Assembly (NCBI RefSeq): GCF_900233005.1
Contig: NZ_LT960611.1
Coordinates: 1,550,001-1,614,000, forward strand
Reading direction: 5' to 3'
Length of the DNA stretch: 64,000 bases
Source of the DNA: Vibrio tapetis subsp. tapetis
GTDB taxonomy: Bacteria > Pseudomonadota > Gammaproteobacteria > Enterobacterales > Vibrionaceae
Position 1 is the first letter of the stretch. Every line of letters starts with the position of its first letter. A program made the translations under genes and the position numbers. Under the pieces are notes generated by a model, which did no database searches, was not told where the DNA came from, and saw only the letters and a program-made list of their open reading frames with translations. Positions 29,742 to 41,199 of this stretch are shown piece by piece.

Positions 29742-30644
29742 ATGAATATTTCACTCAAACAGCTACGTGTATTCGTGGCTATCACTCAAGACAAGACCAT
29801 CACCGCTGCCGCGAAAAACCTGTTTTTATCTAAAGCAGCGGTAAGTATGGCACTGGCTGAAATGGAAAAGCAGATCGGCCACGATCTTTTTGATCGCGTG
29901 AATAATCGTTTGGTTTTAAATCAGCAAGGCCACCAGCTTTTACCATTAGCCGATGAACTGCTTCACCGAGCCCAAGATATTGACCAGCTATTTGTTGACG
30001 ATCAACCCTTGCATGGCCAGCTTCATTTGGGCGCTAGTGACACGATAGGTAATCAAGTTGCGCCCTTTCTTCTTCGTGATTTTCGTTCTGAGCACGGTCA
30101 TCACGCCCAAAGTTTGCTGATCTCAAATACTTCTCAGATCTGTCAAAAACTCGTAGATTATGAGCTAGATATTGCGTTGGTTGAGGGAAAAACACAACAC
30201 CCTCTACTGACTACTGAGCAATGGCGTTTAGACGAAATGTGCATCATCGCCGCCCCTACTCATGCGCTTGTTACCCATGCACTGACGACTCAAAAGCCAT
30301 TAGAAGTGTCAGATTTAGAAGGAAGTGATTGGATTTTACGAGAGGCAGGATCTGGTAGCCGAGAGTTTTTCTTGCAACGTATCGCACCACGTATTGATAC
30401 ATGGGCTGAAGCCTTTCAGCTCAACACAACGGAAGCCATTATTAATGCCGCCAGCGCCAACTTAGGGCTTGCGTGTTTATCTCATCGCTCCGCAAAATGG
30501 GCCATTGCCGATGGACGGGTAGTTCCCCTTAACCTACCGCTAGACATGCAGCGCCGCTTTTGGCTGTTAATGCACAAAGAGCGTTACCAAAGCCCATTAC
30601 TTAAAGCGTTTCGCCAGTTTTGTTTGGAATGGGATGGTGATTAA
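29742..30644 (+). CDS. LysR-family transcriptional regulator
   Basis: A 300-aa LTTR. It has an N-terminal winged HTH (about 1-60; TITAAAKNLFLSKAAVSMALAEME) and a C-terminal periplasmic-binding-like effector domain (about 90-295). It resembles the YeiE type. The gene is divergent from the TDT transporter, the usual arrangement for a regulator and its target. Ligand unknown. Confidence 0.88.
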   Translation: MNISLKQLRVFVAITQDKTITAAAKNLFLSKAAVSMALAEMEKQIGHDLFDRVNNRLVLNQQGHQLLPLADELLHRAQDIDQLFVDDQPLHGQLHLGASDTIGNQVAPFLLRDFRSEHGHHAQSLLISNTSQICQKLVDYELDIALVEGKTQHPLLTTEQWRLDEMCIIAAPTHALVTHALTTQKPLEVSDLEGSDWILREAGSGSREFFLQRIAPRIDTWAEAFQLNTTEAIINAASANLGLACLSHRSAKWAIADGRVVPLNLPLDMQRRFWLLMHKERYQSPLLKAFRQFCLEWDGD

Positions 30645-30716
30645 AAAAGGGGACAAAATGAAAATGTGTCGTTAGCAACCAAGCAATGATCGTTATTCAA
30701 TAGATGGAGTTTATTT

Positions 30717-30764
30717 ATGAAACCATATTTCCCATCCTTATTTATGGCATATGACAATAACTAA
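30717..30764 (+). CDS. Possible 15-residue peptide or leader ORF
   Basis: An ATG with a good ribosome site (GGAG, 7 nt upstream) opens a 15-codon frame ending TAA, 37 bp before the hotdog thioesterase start. It could be a leader peptide or chance. There is no attenuator-like hairpin to support regulation. Confidence 0.2.
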   Translation: MKPYFPSLFMAYDNN

Positions 30765-30801
30765 CGCTAAATTGGTTCTTTACGTAATCAAGTGGGTATT
30801 T

Positions 30802-31200
30802 ATGCTTCCAAGTAATCATCAGAACTGCGCGGTTTGTTGCCAACCTTTCTTCTCAGATCAACAAGTTATTGATTTCACTCATTTGGCTGATGGCAGTGTT
30901 CAAACCACAATAACGGCAACAGACAAAATGCAAGGCTATCAAGGTGTGATGCAAGGAGGGTTGATCAGCACACTGCATGATACCGCCATGACACATTGTC
31001 TTTTTGCTCATAACATTCAAGCACTCACAGCCTCACTAAACGTGCGCTTCATTCAAACTGTGCCATTGCACACCACGCTGTGCGTAACGGCTAAAATGGT
31101 CAAACGAACCAAGCGGATCTTTGCCTTAGAAAGCCGTATTGAGGCCGAGGGTGTGATTTGCTCAACCGCCGAAGCGAAGTTCATGTTGGATAGAAGATAA
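30802..31200 (+). CDS. PaaI-type hotdog thioesterase
   Basis: About 132 aa of hotdog fold. The motif YQGVMQGGLISTLHDTAMTHC carries the expected Gly-rich loop and the catalytic Asp/Glu helix region. It probably hydrolyses acyl- or aryl-CoA thioesters. The frame opens at 30751 with an upstream ATG, but MLPSNHQNCAVC at 30802 fits the family better; the ribosome site is weak for both. The Cys pair NCAVCC near the N-terminus is common in this subgroup. Confidence 0.78.
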   Translation: MLPSNHQNCAVCCQPFFSDQQVIDFTHLADGSVQTTITATDKMQGYQGVMQGGLISTLHDTAMTHCLFAHNIQALTASLNVRFIQTVPLHTTLCVTAKMVKRTKRIFALESRIEAEGVICSTAEAKFMLDRR

Positions 31201-31309
31201 AAAGCAAACCTAGGCCAAGTTATTAGCCGCATTTTTTGCTCTCTTCCCAACCAAATTGGTTAAACAACTCCCACTCTCGCCAGCTCAACTAGACAAGGCG
31301 ATCTGTTGG

Positions 31310-31325
31310 CTGTATAAACAGACAG
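31310..31325. promoter_or_regulatory. LexA (SOS) box upstream of yebG
   Basis: CTGTATAAACAGACAG fits CTGT-N8-ACAG exactly. It lies 38 bp before the yebG start codon. E. coli yebG is a LexA-regulated gene, so the site and the gene identity support each other. Confidence 0.85.
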
Positions 31326-31363
31326 TAATTGAATTTTAATTTGGTAAGTTTAAGAGGATAACC

Positions 31364-31669
31364 ATGGCTGTAATCGTCAAGTACGTGGTGGAGCGCAACG
31401 GAGAAGAAAAGATGACTTTTACCTCTAAGGCAGAAGCCGACGCTTATGACAAAATGCTCGATATGGCAGATGAGCTGTTTTCATTACTCGCAGGCAGCGA
31501 GCTAATCGAAGATGAAGCCAAGCAAGAAGAGCTTTCAATGTATCTTGCTAAGAATAAAGAAGAGGTGCTTTACGCACTGGGCGCTAAAAAGCGCAAAGCT
31601 GAACCTAAAAAGCCAAAAGCAGTGAAAACTGAAGCGGATGAAGCTGAAGAGCAAGACGACGCAGCGTAA
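31364..31669 (+). CDS. yebG: YebG, DNA damage-inducible protein
   Basis: A 101-aa protein starting MAVIVKYVVERNGEEKMTF, typical of YebG. It is soluble, with a mostly helical middle and a low-complexity tail of alternating Lys and Glu (KKRKAEPKKPKAVKTEADE). Its function in the SOS response is not established. A LexA box stands before it and a strong terminator after it, so it is a single-gene SOS unit. Confidence 0.9.
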   Translation: MAVIVKYVVERNGEEKMTFTSKAEADAYDKMLDMADELFSLLAGSELIEDEAKQEELSMYLAKNKEEVLYALGAKKRKAEPKKPKAVKTEADEAEEQDDAA

Positions 31670-31693
31670 GTTTTAGAATCAGGCAAACTTTAA

Positions 31694-31730
31694 ATGGCCA
31701 GCAAGATCTCAGATCTGGCTGGCTATTTTT
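31694..31730 (+). terminator. Rho-independent terminator after yebG
   Basis: A long stem, gccagcaagatct / agatctggctggc, with a single bulged A/G position, followed by tattttt. It lies 25 bp beyond the stop. Confidence 0.9.
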
Positions 31731-31911
31731 CTTCCTAGCGATATTATATCTCTCATCAGACAGCTCATATCTATTGGCAGACTTTCAAGCCAATTGCCCT
31801 TTTATATCGATAACAGGGTTATTATGATGCAAACAGATTCATTTTTGTTGCGATGTTCTTGTATGGATACAAGCAAACAGCAACCCCAATTCCCCAAGGA
31901 GATCATTTACC

Positions 31912-32943
31912 ATGGCATACTTTTCACTGGCGTTTGGCACAGCAACTAAAAACAGCCAAGACAAAATCATTGAAGCTTTCTTCCCTAATCCAGTATTGAA
32001 CCCAAGTGATGTTCTTGTAGATGCTCTTGCTAAAGTAAGCGGCTACCAAGGTGAAAACCAAGCAATCGAAATCACAGCCGATCAATGTGAAGCATTGGCG
32101 CAAGCATTTGCAGCAAATGATGATCAAGCCAATGCGAGCTTTGCGACTAAAGCGGCAGCATCAGCTCAACCTCTAGTGTTAGTGATTCTAGCAACCGATG
32201 AAAAACCACAATCCGTTGCTGAAGGCTTCCTTAAGCTACAACTTATTTCAAACCGTTTGGTTCAACCACACGGCACAGTACTTGATGGTATCTTTGGTCT
32301 TTTGCACAACATCGCTTGGACTAACGAAGGTCCAATTGATCTACCTGAGCTTACAGAGCGTCAAATCGAAGCACGCCTAGCTGGCCGTGCGCTGTCTGTC
32401 GATTGCGTAGATAAGTTCCCTAAAATGGTGGATTACGTAGTACCTGCAGGTATTCGTATTGCTGACACATCTCGTGTACGCCTGGGCGCACATGTTGGTG
32501 AAGGCACAACCGTTATGCACGAAGGTTTCATCAACTTCAACGCCGGTACAACAGGCGTAAGCATGGTTGAAGGCCGTATTTCTGCAGGTGTTGTTGTGGG
32601 TAACGGGTCCGACATCGGTGGTGGTGCTTCTATCATGGGTACACTTTCTGGTGGCGGTTCAGTGGTCGTTTCTATCGGTGAAAAATCACTGCTTGGCGCA
32701 AACGCTGGCCTTGGTTTCCCGCTTGGCGATCGTTGTACGGTTGAATCTGGTCTTTACGTAACGGCAGGCTCTAAAGTGCGCATGTTAGATTCAAGCGGCC
32801 AAGAAGTTGAAGTGGTTAAAGCCCGTGATTTAGCCGGAAAATCAGATCTTCTATTCCGTCGCAACTCTGTTACAGGCCAAATTGAGTGCCTGACGAACAA
32901 GAGTGCCGTTGAACTAAACAGTGAGCTGCATAGTAATAACTAA
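31912..32943 (+). CDS. dapD: DapD, tetrahydrodipicolinate N-succinyltransferase
   Basis: A 343-aa acyltransferase of the succinylase branch of lysine/diaminopimelate synthesis. It adds succinyl from succinyl-CoA to tetrahydrodipicolinate. The left-handed beta-helix repeats are visible at about 180-290 (RLGAHVGEGTTVMHEGFINF, ISAGVVVGNGSDIGGGASIMG). It is the longer DapD form seen in Vibrio rather than the 274-aa E. coli form. A strong AAGGAG precedes the ATG. Repeat array C starts within its TAA stop. Confidence 0.93.
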   Translation: MAYFSLAFGTATKNSQDKIIEAFFPNPVLNPSDVLVDALAKVSGYQGENQAIEITADQCEALAQAFAANDDQANASFATKAAASAQPLVLVILATDEKPQSVAEGFLKLQLISNRLVQPHGTVLDGIFGLLHNIAWTNEGPIDLPELTERQIEARLAGRALSVDCVDKFPKMVDYVVPAGIRIADTSRVRLGAHVGEGTTVMHEGFINFNAGTTGVSMVEGRISAGVVVGNGSDIGGGASIMGTLSGGGSVVVSIGEKSLLGANAGLGFPLGDRCTVESGLYVTAGSKVRMLDSSGQEVEVVKARDLAGKSDLLFRRNSVTGQIECLTNKSAVELNSELHSNN

Positions 32944-33020
32944 AAGCGAAGTGCTAAAAGCGAAGTGCTAAAAGCGAAATAAGAGCAAAAGATTGAGCTT
33001 GGAGCTAGCACTTAGCACTT
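32942..33020 (+). repeat. Heptamer repeat array C (3' of dapD)
   Basis: Five exact units from 32942: aaaagcg, aagtgct, aaaagcg, aagtgct, aaaagcg. Decayed units follow, then two inverted units (agcactt twice, 33007-33020). The first unit overlaps the dapD stop codon. The array reads in the dapD direction and precedes the dapD terminator. Confidence 0.88.
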
Positions 33021-33030
33021 AGAGTAGAGC

Positions 33031-33064
33031 AAATCCGAAGTATTCCGTACTTCGGATTTTTTAT
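33031..33064 (+). terminator. Terminator of dapD
   Basis: A 12-bp perfect stem, aaatccgaagta / tacttcggattt, with the 5-nt loop ttccg and a T-tract. It lies between heptamer arrays C and C'. Confidence 0.88.
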
Positions 33065-33145
33065 ACCTAGAGTTTCTTACTTGCCTTTTCTTACTTCGCT
33101 TTTCGTACCTAGAATTTCGTACTTCGCTTTTAGGACTTCACTTTT
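33062..33145 (-). repeat. Heptamer repeat array C' (inverted, 12 units)
   Basis: Twelve consecutive 7-bp units in register. On the plus strand they are tatacct, agagttt, cttactt, gcctttt, cttactt, cgctttt, cgtacct, agaattt, cgtactt, cgctttt, aggactt and cactttt. Orientation is opposite to array C, so C and C' form a loose inverted pair around the dapD terminator. It is the longest array in the window. Confidence 0.88.
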
Positions 33146-33223
33146 ACCCCCTCTTCCTCTTGACTCCATATCCATAACAGTGACAATCTTGTGCCTGCTT
33201 ATTTGCCAATGATGAGAACTGAT

Positions 33224-33526
33224 ATGAGAATTGTCGCCGTTACTGCTTGCCCAACTGGGATAGCTCACACCTATATGGCTGCAGATGTGCTCACCAAAGC
33301 TGCGACAAAAGAAAGCACTACGATCAAAGTCGAAACCCAAGGGGCAATGGGGATCGAAAACCAACTCAGTTCCCAAGATATTGCTCGTGCCGATGTGGTT
33401 TTAATTGCTTCAGACATCGAAATAGAAAACCGTGCTCGATTTACTGGCTGTAAAATTCACTGTGTTACCATTGAAGAAGTGCTTACGGATGTGGCTTCAG
33501 TATTAGAGCGTTGCCGCTCGTTATGA
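33224..33526 (+). CDS. PTS fructose-type EIIB protein (stand-alone)
   Basis: A 100-aa EIIB of the fructose family. The phospho-accepting cysteine is Cys9 in TACPTGIAHTYMAADVL, and residues IKVETQGAMGIEN follow as usual. Several starts are possible (33191 GTG, 33209, 33212, 33224); the one chosen gives the domain's normal N-terminus. No EIIC is fused to it. It overlaps the next gene by 4 bp (ATGA). It may exchange phosphate with the adjacent EIIA or serve the EIIABC transporter encoded 2 kb away. Confidence 0.85.
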   Translation: MRIVAVTACPTGIAHTYMAADVLTKAATKESTTIKVETQGAMGIENQLSSQDIARADVVLIASDIEIENRARFTGCKIHCVTIEEVLTDVASVLERCRSL

Positions 33527-34314
33527 TCGAACGAAGAATCACCTTTATATTACCTAAAGATGGCTTTGTCAGTTGGAAGGTCAACCGCCTGAAAACGTTA
33601 GGCAGTATGTTTCGCTCGGTGATTCTCTTGGTCAATCACACTCGTGATGCGCGTGCTAACGCAGAACAAACCCTACAAGTCATGGCGCTCGGAGGTCGAG
33701 AACACGATCTATGCCAATTGCACATTGAAGGTACCGATGCCGAACTGGCGTGTATGGTGATGACCGATTTCATCGCCGATCAATTTACCTTGGTCAACAC
33801 CGCTCATAAAAGTAATGTAAAAACCAATATCGAACTCATTAAACAACTACCGACTTTTGACCTTCCTTTCGAATTAAACTTTACTTTCAAATACCTCAGT
33901 CATCCGAATACTAAAAATGACGTCTTAGCTCACGCTAGCCGAATGCTCTCACCCGATTCAGTTGTCAAAATGTTTGATGCCTTGTATCAACGAGAAACAA
34001 CGTCTTCAACAGCCATTGGCCACGGCATTGCTCTGCCTCACGTGATGAACGACAACGTCGATACTCCCTCTATGGTTGTGATTCAATTGGCAGAAGAGAT
34101 AGATTGGCAGTCGAAAATGGGGAATGTGCAGTTTGTTATCGCACTGGCACTGCCAAAGCCTCCTGAGCGTAATATGATCATGGCATTTACCCACTTAACC
34201 AAATCTCTACTTCACCAAGAATACTGCCAAGTATTAACTTCTAGCCGAGAGCCTGAAGCGGTTAAAGCCATACTCATTCATCGACTAGCCCAAGCCTTCC
34301 CTTCTAACTCGTAA
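33523..34314 (+). CDS. Degenerate HPr-like domain fused to fructose/Ntr-type EIIA
   Basis: A 263-aa protein of two PTS domains. Residues 1-90 follow the HPr fold pattern, but the active-site motif GLHARPA is replaced by GFVSWKV, so the phospho-histidine is absent. The Ser46 region is also not conserved. Residues 110-263 are EIIA with its histidine intact in GHGIALPHVMND. It is therefore likely to take phosphate from another HPr/FPr, with the HPr-like part acting in binding or regulation. It resembles the second EIIA-Ntr-type protein of Vibrio. Divergence in the N-domain makes its role uncertain. Confidence 0.75.
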   Translation: MIERRITFILPKDGFVSWKVNRLKTLGSMFRSVILLVNHTRDARANAEQTLQVMALGGREHDLCQLHIEGTDAELACMVMTDFIADQFTLVNTAHKSNVKTNIELIKQLPTFDLPFELNFTFKYLSHPNTKNDVLAHASRMLSPDSVVKMFDALYQRETTSSTAIGHGIALPHVMNDNVDTPSMVVIQLAEEIDWQSKMGNVQFVIALALPKPPERNMIMAFTHLTKSLLHQEYCQVLTSSREPEAVKAILIHRLAQAFPSNS

Positions 34315-34336
34315 CCAATATTCAGTTTGTAGACCA

Positions 34337-35182
34337 TCACACAATTTGCCTATATTCACTTGGTGTCCGACCTGTTTTAGCCTTAAACACCCTGAAGAAA
34401 TAGTTTACATCTTGAAAGCCGCATCGTGTCGCCACATCTTGCAGACGAAAGTCGTATTTACGTAACATAAATTTAGCTCGATCGATTCTTACCCACGTAA
34501 TGTAGTCTGCCAGTGTCATGTGTCCCTGCTGTCTAAATAGACGAGAAAGATGATTGGGAGAAATATTAAAGCGCTGAGCGATACTGCTACGATTGATGGA
34601 GCGGTGAAAGTTCTCTTGAATATAGATGCAAATCCCTTGGTACACATCATCACTGCGCTTTTTCGCTGACGCATTAGGGTCGGCAAGCATCGACAGAGCG
34701 TAGGTAAGTAAAGCCAGTAATAGGTGTTCATCCATCGGGGCTTTTTTGGGTTCCGTTGCCAGCGCATTCAGTGCGTCTAACATTGAATCAATCGCATGAC
34801 CCGTTCGTGTTTGAATACTGTGCTTTTGCACATCAAAGAAGCCTTCCTCGCCTTTACGCTTACTGACAAAACTCAAACCTAGCTGCCTTCGTCCGAACAA
34901 TAAGCTCACGACTGAGCAATCATTATCCCAATTCGGTTTGTTCCAACAGTTGGGTGGAATGTACAGCGCATCTCCTGCGAGAACCTTAATGTCGGCAATA
35001 CCTTGTTCCGGGTCTTCAAGCTGGTTTTGATACTCACCACTCACCACTAACTCTAAGCGAGGGAAGTTCACTTGATAGCTAAATGGAGGCGGCTGAAGCT
35101 GGTCGGACGCAAACCAAATGCGGTTAAAATGATCACGTTCAGTAATCAAGGTCTCTAACAAGTTATGAAAAACTTTGGCCAT
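34337..35182 (-). CDS. AraC-family transcriptional regulator
   Basis: A 281-aa regulator with an N-terminal cupin-like sugar-binding domain (about 20-110; GDALYIPPNCWNKPNW) and a C-terminal double HTH (about 180-281; SPNHLSRLFRQQGHMTLADY, then the RCGFQDVNYFFRVFK signature). It diverges from the EIIABC gene and is flanked by PTS genes, so control of fructose- or mannose-type sugar uptake is the likely job. Confidence 0.88.
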   Translation of the reverse strand: MAKVFHNLLETLITERDHFNRIWFASDQLQPPPFSYQVNFPRLELVVSGEYQNQLEDPEQGIADIKVLAGDALYIPPNCWNKPNWDNDCSVVSLLFGRRQLGLSFVSKRKGEEGFFDVQKHSIQTRTGHAIDSMLDALNALATEPKKAPMDEHLLLALLTYALSMLADPNASAKKRSDDVYQGICIYIQENFHRSINRSSIAQRFNISPNHLSRLFRQQGHMTLADYITWVRIDRAKFMLRKYDFRLQDVATRCGFQDVNYFFRVFKAKTGRTPSEYRQIV

Positions 35183-35547
35183 TACACGGCTCTCTTATGC
35201 TATGTCATTGGGTAAAAATGTCGATTTTATGTGACCAAAATCAAATAAAACCGACAGATTTACTGGTTACTTTGCTCTAGTTTCTCATTATTATCCAGCG
35301 ATTCTTTTTCTATCTAAAAATACAACTGACAGAAAGATATAATATAAAACACTGAATTTAAACAATTAAAGTTATATAGAATTGACAAACAGAAGTAACA
35401 TAAGAATTTGAGAGCGATCACACTAAATTTGATACGTTACAATAATCCAGTAATTGCATTTATGGTGCTCTAAAATTTCTTGCCAAGATGTCCGACAATA
35501 ATCCCATAGCAAAATAACTTTTAACGACGGAACATCAGGGGAAGAAC
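35183..35547 (+). promoter_or_regulatory. Shared control region of the AraC regulator and EIIABC genes
   Basis: A 365-bp AT-rich divergent region. It holds one good CRP site (35407-35422), a second weaker one (TGTGA-N6-TCAAA, 35230-35245), and a possible -35 TTGATA at 35429-35434. No ORF was seen. Catabolite control plus AraC activation would fit a sugar PTS. Confidence 0.5.
35407..35422. promoter_or_regulatory. CRP-binding site upstream of EIIABC
   Basis: TTTGAGAGCGATCACA matches TGTGA-N6-TCACA at nine of ten conserved bases. It is about 130 bp before the start codon. Confidence 0.6.
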
Positions 35548-37446
35548 ATGATCACGGACTTAATCAACGACAAGTTGATCTGCTTAGATCTAAAAGCCAC
35601 CAGCAAAGACCAAGTGTTTGCTGAACTTATTGAGCTTTTACATCAACAAGGCAGGATCAGCGACAAGCAACAATTCCTAAACGATATTCACGCACGTGAA
35701 GAAATCGGTAATACCGGATTTGAAGAAGGTGTTGCTCTCCCTCACGCGAAAAGTGCTGCTGTTACTGAACCCGCTGTTGCTATTGGTATTAGCAAGAGCG
35801 GCATAGAGTACGGTGCTGAAGATGGTCAGCCATCAAAATTGTTCTTTATGATCGCCTCCCCTGATGGCGGTTCCGATCACCACATCGAAGTATTAGCCGA
35901 GCTTTCTTCTAAATTGATCGAAGAAGGCTTTATTCAAAATTTAATGGCCGCAACCAATTCGAAACAAGCACTTGAGTTATTGCTCGCTAAAACCGAAGCC
36001 AATGCTGATACACCAGAAGCCGATCAAGGCTTTATTATTGGTGTAACAGGTTGCCCAACCGGCGTCGCACATACCTACCTTGCGGCCGAAGCTCTTGAAA
36101 AAGGCGCAGCCGCTATGGGCTACGAAATCAAAGTAGAAACCAATGGTTCTATCGGTGTGAAAAACAGCCCAACGGCTGAAGAAATTGAACGTGCTGATGC
36201 CATCGTCGTTGCCAGTGACAAGCAAGTCGACATGGCGCGTTTTGCCGGTAAGAAACTGATTGAAACACCCGTAAAAGCCCCGATTAAAAACGCCCAAGAC
36301 GTCATTAACCAAGCATTGAAAGCACCGATTTACGTCAGTGAAGACAAAGCAAATGGATCATCGGTGTCTAAAACCTCTTCTGCTCGCTCCGATCTCTATC
36401 GATACTTGATGAACGGTGTTTCACACATGATCCCGTTTGTGGTTACTGGCGGTCTTTTGATTGCGCTTGCGCTTGCCATTGGTGGCGAACCAACAGAAGC
36501 AGGCATGGCTATTCCAGCCGACAGTATGTGGCAAAAAGTGCTCGATGTGGGCGTCGTTGCCTTTACTTTGATGATCCCTATTTTAGCCGGTTACATTGCT
36601 TATGCGATTGCGGATCGTCCCGGCCTAGCTCCAGGTTTAATTGGTGGTTGGATCGCGAACAACGGCTCTTTTTATGGCGCGGAAGCTGGTACAGGCTTTA
36701 TTGGTGCGATAGTCGCAGGCCTTCTGGTTGGTTACTTTGTTAAGTTCATTACGAGCATTAACTATCACAAGTTTATTCAGCCTTTAGTTCCAATCATGAT
36801 TGCCCCTATTGCTGGCTCTCTGTTTATTTCTAGCCTATTCATCTTTGTGATTGGGGCGCCGATTGCAAGTTTAATGGACGGCCTTAACGCAATGCTAACC
36901 TCTATGAGCACGGGTAACGTGGTTCTATTAGGTATCGTTCTTGGCGGCATGGCTGGATTTGATATGGGCGGCCCATTTAACAAAGTGGCTTTCTTATTCT
37001 CTGTCGGCATGATTGCCAGTGGTCAAACACAGTTTATGGGCGCGATGGCGTGTGCCATTCCTGTCGCACCACTAGGTATGGGCCTTGCTACTTACCTTGG
37101 CCGTAAATTTGATTTGTTTGAAACCTCTGAAATTGAAGCGGGTAAAGCCGCCGGTGCTATGGGCTTGGTGGGGATATCTGAAGGCGCAATTCCATTTGCA
37201 GCGCAAGATCCAATGTCAGTTATCCCTGCCAACGTATTGGGATCAATGGTTGCGGCTGTGATGGCGTTCTCATTCGGTGTGACCAACAGTGTCGCTCACG
37301 GTGGCCCTGTTGTTGCTCTACTTGGTGCGATGAACTACCCACTACTTGCGATTCTTTGTATGGCGGCAGGTACCGTGGTAACCGCACTGACCTGTATTAC
37401 TCTTAAAAAAATGCGTAAATCTAAAGCTGAGCTAGCCGTTGCGTAA
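35548..37446 (+). CDS. PTS fructose-family EIIABC transporter
   Basis: A 632-aa fusion of all three sugar-specific PTS domains. EIIA occupies about 1-150, with His66 in GVALPHAKS. EIIB occupies about 162-265, with Cys169 in TGCPTGVAHTYLAAEAL. EIIC is the membrane domain from about 285, with several transmembrane segments and GGPFNKVAFLFSVG. It imports and phosphorylates a fructose- or mannose-type hexose. Vibrio cholerae has a similar regulator/EIIABC pair reported to handle mannose as well as fructose; the true substrate cannot be read from sequence. No 1-phosphofructokinase is adjacent. Confidence 0.9.
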   Translation: MITDLINDKLICLDLKATSKDQVFAELIELLHQQGRISDKQQFLNDIHAREEIGNTGFEEGVALPHAKSAAVTEPAVAIGISKSGIEYGAEDGQPSKLFFMIASPDGGSDHHIEVLAELSSKLIEEGFIQNLMAATNSKQALELLLAKTEANADTPEADQGFIIGVTGCPTGVAHTYLAAEALEKGAAAMGYEIKVETNGSIGVKNSPTAEEIERADAIVVASDKQVDMARFAGKKLIETPVKAPIKNAQDVINQALKAPIYVSEDKANGSSVSKTSSARSDLYRYLMNGVSHMIPFVVTGGLLIALALAIGGEPTEAGMAIPADSMWQKVLDVGVVAFTLMIPILAGYIAYAIADRPGLAPGLIGGWIANNGSFYGAEAGTGFIGAIVAGLLVGYFVKFITSINYHKFIQPLVPIMIAPIAGSLFISSLFIFVIGAPIASLMDGLNAMLTSMSTGNVVLLGIVLGGMAGFDMGGPFNKVAFLFSVGMIASGQTQFMGAMACAIPVAPLGMGLATYLGRKFDLFETSEIEAGKAAGAMGLVGISEGAIPFAAQDPMSVIPANVLGSMVAAVMAFSFGVTNSVAHGGPVVALLGAMNYPLLAILCMAAGTVVTALTCITLKKMRKSKAELAVA

Positions 37447-37533
37447 TGAGCACTAACTGGCAACCAAGCGAGGTTGCCAAAATAGATTGCTTAATTTAGT
37501 CAATAAGTAACGTCCCCCAATAGTAAAGCACCC

Positions 37534-37564
37534 AGACACCCTAGCTCCTAGGGTGTCTTTTTAT
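37534..37564 (+). terminator. Terminator after EIIABC (first hairpin)
   Basis: An 11-bp perfect stem, agacaccctag / ctagggtgtct, with a 3-nt loop and a run of T. It lies 88 bp past the stop. Confidence 0.9.
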
Positions 37565-37588
37565 TTGCGCTTTCACGGCGCATTTTTT
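37565..37588 (+). terminator. Second hairpin directly behind the EIIABC terminator
   Basis: The stem tgcgc / gcgca with a short loop, then six T. It may be a back-up terminator or serve neighbouring transcription; lacZ converges from the other side. Confidence 0.5.
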
Positions 37589-37618
37589 ATTCATCTGGCA
37601 TCGCGCTAACTCGTCGAA

Positions 37619-40756
<3,138 letters not shown>

Positions 40757-40828
40757 CTACATTATTGACCGTAATTCTGGCACTTTTGTGGTGATAATTG
40801 CTCCGTAAGCCAATACCCCAACCTTTAG

Positions 40829-40842
40829 TGGAAACGTTTACA
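40829..40842. promoter_or_regulatory. LacI/GalR-family operator upstream of lacZ
   Basis: TGGAAACGTTTACA fits the LacI/GalR pattern TG-N-AA-N-CG-N-TT-N-CA at every fixed base. It lies 88 bp upstream of the lacZ ATG. It suggests galactose- or lactose-responsive repression. Confidence 0.75.
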
Positions 40843-40969
40843 ATAGTAGCACTAGAATAAAAATGAAAAATAGAAGTGGTGCACAATTGCGGTGATTGAA
40901 ATATGCCCCCTGTGAAATCACTGAAAAGTTGATAGTATTAACAGTAATTAAATTGAAAGGATTTCTCAG

Positions 40970-41161
40970 ATGCGTTTACTTCTTGCTTTACTACTCCCAT
41001 GGCTACAATTTTTCACTATCGGTCGCCCGATAAGCGGTATTGTATGTCTGCTGCTGCAGATTTCATTGATCGGTTGGATTCCTGCTGCGATTTGGTCGGT
41101 TTATGCGTTAAGCCAATATAAAACGGATCAAAAGATCAAAGATGCCTTTGAAGATCGATAA
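40970..41161 (+). CDS. Pmp3/YqaE-type small membrane protein
   Basis: A 63-aa protein with two hydrophobic segments (about 3-20 and 22-48) and a short charged tail. It resembles the YqaE/Pmp3 family, associated with membrane potential and stress in other organisms. The ATG at 40970 has AAGGA about 10 bp upstream. It is a single gene followed by a hairpin. Confidence 0.72.
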   Translation: MRLLLALLLPWLQFFTIGRPISGIVCLLLQISLIGWIPAAIWSVYALSQYKTDQKIKDAFEDR

Positions 41162-41199
41162 TCAACGATTGATATTGAATTAAGCGGTGAGAAATATAA

